Shown: positions 63,020 to 64,000 of the stretch, in pieces
Position numbering within the stretch: position 1 is the stretch's first letter
Layout of the letters: the number at the start of each line of letters is the position of its first letter
Assembly (NCBI GenBank): GCA_024641855.1
Contig: JAHECG010000001.1
Location: forward strand, 1-64,000
Reading direction: 5' to 3'
From: Betaproteobacteria bacterium
GTDB taxonomy: Bacteria > Pseudomonadota > Gammaproteobacteria > Burkholderiales > Thiobacteraceae
Length of the DNA: 64,000 nt
Position numbers and translations under genes: made by a program
Notes under the pieces: generated by a model
What the model was told of the DNA's origin: nothing
The model's input: only the letters and a program-made list of their open reading frames with translations
Database searches by the model: none

Positions 63020-63912
63020 CGCATGACCATCCAACCGCTTAAGCCCAACCCGATACTCAGCAGGCCCAGCGCGATCCACCACCATTGTTTTTTATTTTTT
63101 ATGATTGCCGCAGGGGTATCGGAAGCGGCTACGCGGATATGCTTTTCTTCGACTTGTTGCTTACCTTCGCCAAAGACTAGCAGCAAGGCTTTATGACACA
63201 GAATATTAATAATGCGCGGCGTGCCACCGCTAGCTTGATAAAGCGCATTGAGTGCGCCTTGGGTGAACAAGGCGCCACCTGGATAGCCGGCTACGGTCAA
63301 ACGATGCGAGACATAGTAATCCAGCTCAGTGCGGGTTAATGGCGCCAGCGCATAGTGAAATGCGATGCGTTGCTTAAGTTGGCGCAGAGACGGTAGATTG
63401 AGCTTATCATCCAACTCCGGTTGCCCGAATAAGATCACTTGTAGCAGTTTACGTTTTTCTGTTTCAAGGTTGGACAGCAAACGCAGGGCTTCCAGTGTCT
63501 CGATCGGCATGGCTTGTGCTTCGTCCAGGGTGACCACAACTTGTTTACCTGCGCGCGCATATTCGAGTAGGGCCAGCGTTAGTGCCTTTAACATCAAGTG
63601 CTGATCGAGGTCATGCCGAACTTTGAGTTTCAATTCGTCGGCGAGCGCAGCCAATAGCGTGTTGGGTTCTAAATAAGGGTTTGGGATATAAGCGGAGACA
63701 TAGCGATCACCGAGGCTGGCGAGAAACTTGCGGCACAGCAAGGTTTTTCCGGTGCCCACTTCACCGGTGATTTTGATAAAGCCCTCGCCATTTTTAACGG
63801 CGATCAACAGGGTATTGAGCGCTTCCTGAAAGACGCCAGAGGCGAAAGAGAAAGCGGTGTCCGGTGTAATGGAGAACGGCGCTTCGCGCAATCCAAAATG
63901 TTTTCTGTACAT
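63016..63912 (-). CDS. mshM: AAA ATPase, MshM/ExeA-like
   Basis: MYRKHFGLREAPFSITPD, TGEVGTGKTLLCRKFL, VTLDEAQAMPIETLEALRLLSNLET. Confidence 0.85.
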   Translation of the reverse strand: MYRKHFGLREAPFSITPDTAFSFASGVFQEALNTLLIAVKNGEGFIKITGEVGTGKTLLCRKFLASLGDRYVSAYIPNPYLEPNTLLAALADELKLKVRHDLDQHLMLKALTLALLEYARAGKQVVVTLDEAQAMPIETLEALRLLSNLETEKRKLLQVILFGQPELDDKLNLPSLRQLKQRIAFHYALAPLTRTELDYYVSHRLTVAGYPGGALFTQGALNALYQASGGTPRIINILCHKALLLVFGEGKQQVEEKHIRVAASDTPAAIIKNKKQWWWIALGLLSIGLGLSGWMVMR

Positions 63913-64000
63913 AATAGTTACCGCAATGCGATTGCGTCGAATTATACCGCGTTATGTCGTTGGAAAATCTGTGTCTAAGGCTTTGGCGAGTTACGTTGTT

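Overview
This 64 kb window is mostly a housekeeping chromosomal segment from a proteobacterium; gene order suggests a Nitrosomonadales-like betaproteobacterium (inference only). Left to right it holds: trxC-secB-gpsA; an orphan ParA; a trypsin-like protease/FHA operon; a complete dcw (division and cell wall) cluster mraZ-rsmH-ftsL-ftsI-murEF-mraY-murD-ftsW-murG-murC-murB-ddl-ftsQAZ followed by lpxC; an M23 peptidase and secA; an MSHA-type pilus cluster (mshE, mshG, five prepilin-like genes, mshP-like); rplM-rpsI-argC-bactofilin-erpA; citrate synthase; a GspE paralogue; a LuxR-type response regulator and hybrid kinase flanking three small orphan ORFs; uvrA-yajR-ssb; a soluble two-component pair; orphan MlaF; a DsrC/TusE variant; and mshN/mshM on the minus strand at the right end. 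I saw no rRNA, tRNA, CRISPR array, prophage or intact transposon. The most unusual signal is in the dcw cluster. Where its overlap-coupled gene chain is broken by inserts (mraY/murD, murG/murC, ftsW/murG), each insert is itself an open minicistron. Each starts at the ATGA overlapping the upstream stop and ends on or 3 nt before the downstream start, so a continuous termination-reinitiation relay is possible. Two of the inserts are dispersed inverted-repeat elements, and two duplicate the junction sequence. Other items to check: a 46-bp perfect palindrome next to an AT-rich island upstream of mraZ, a sigma70 promoter with a 10-bp-phased MraZ box, a stem-loop just upstream of secA, a cluster of five TGGGTA motifs upstream of mlaF, a MlaF with a His-to-Tyr H-loop, a DsrC-family protein lacking the C-terminal Cys, and a MoaD-like protein without the terminal Gly-Gly. 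All homology calls are from reading the sequence; no database search was run.
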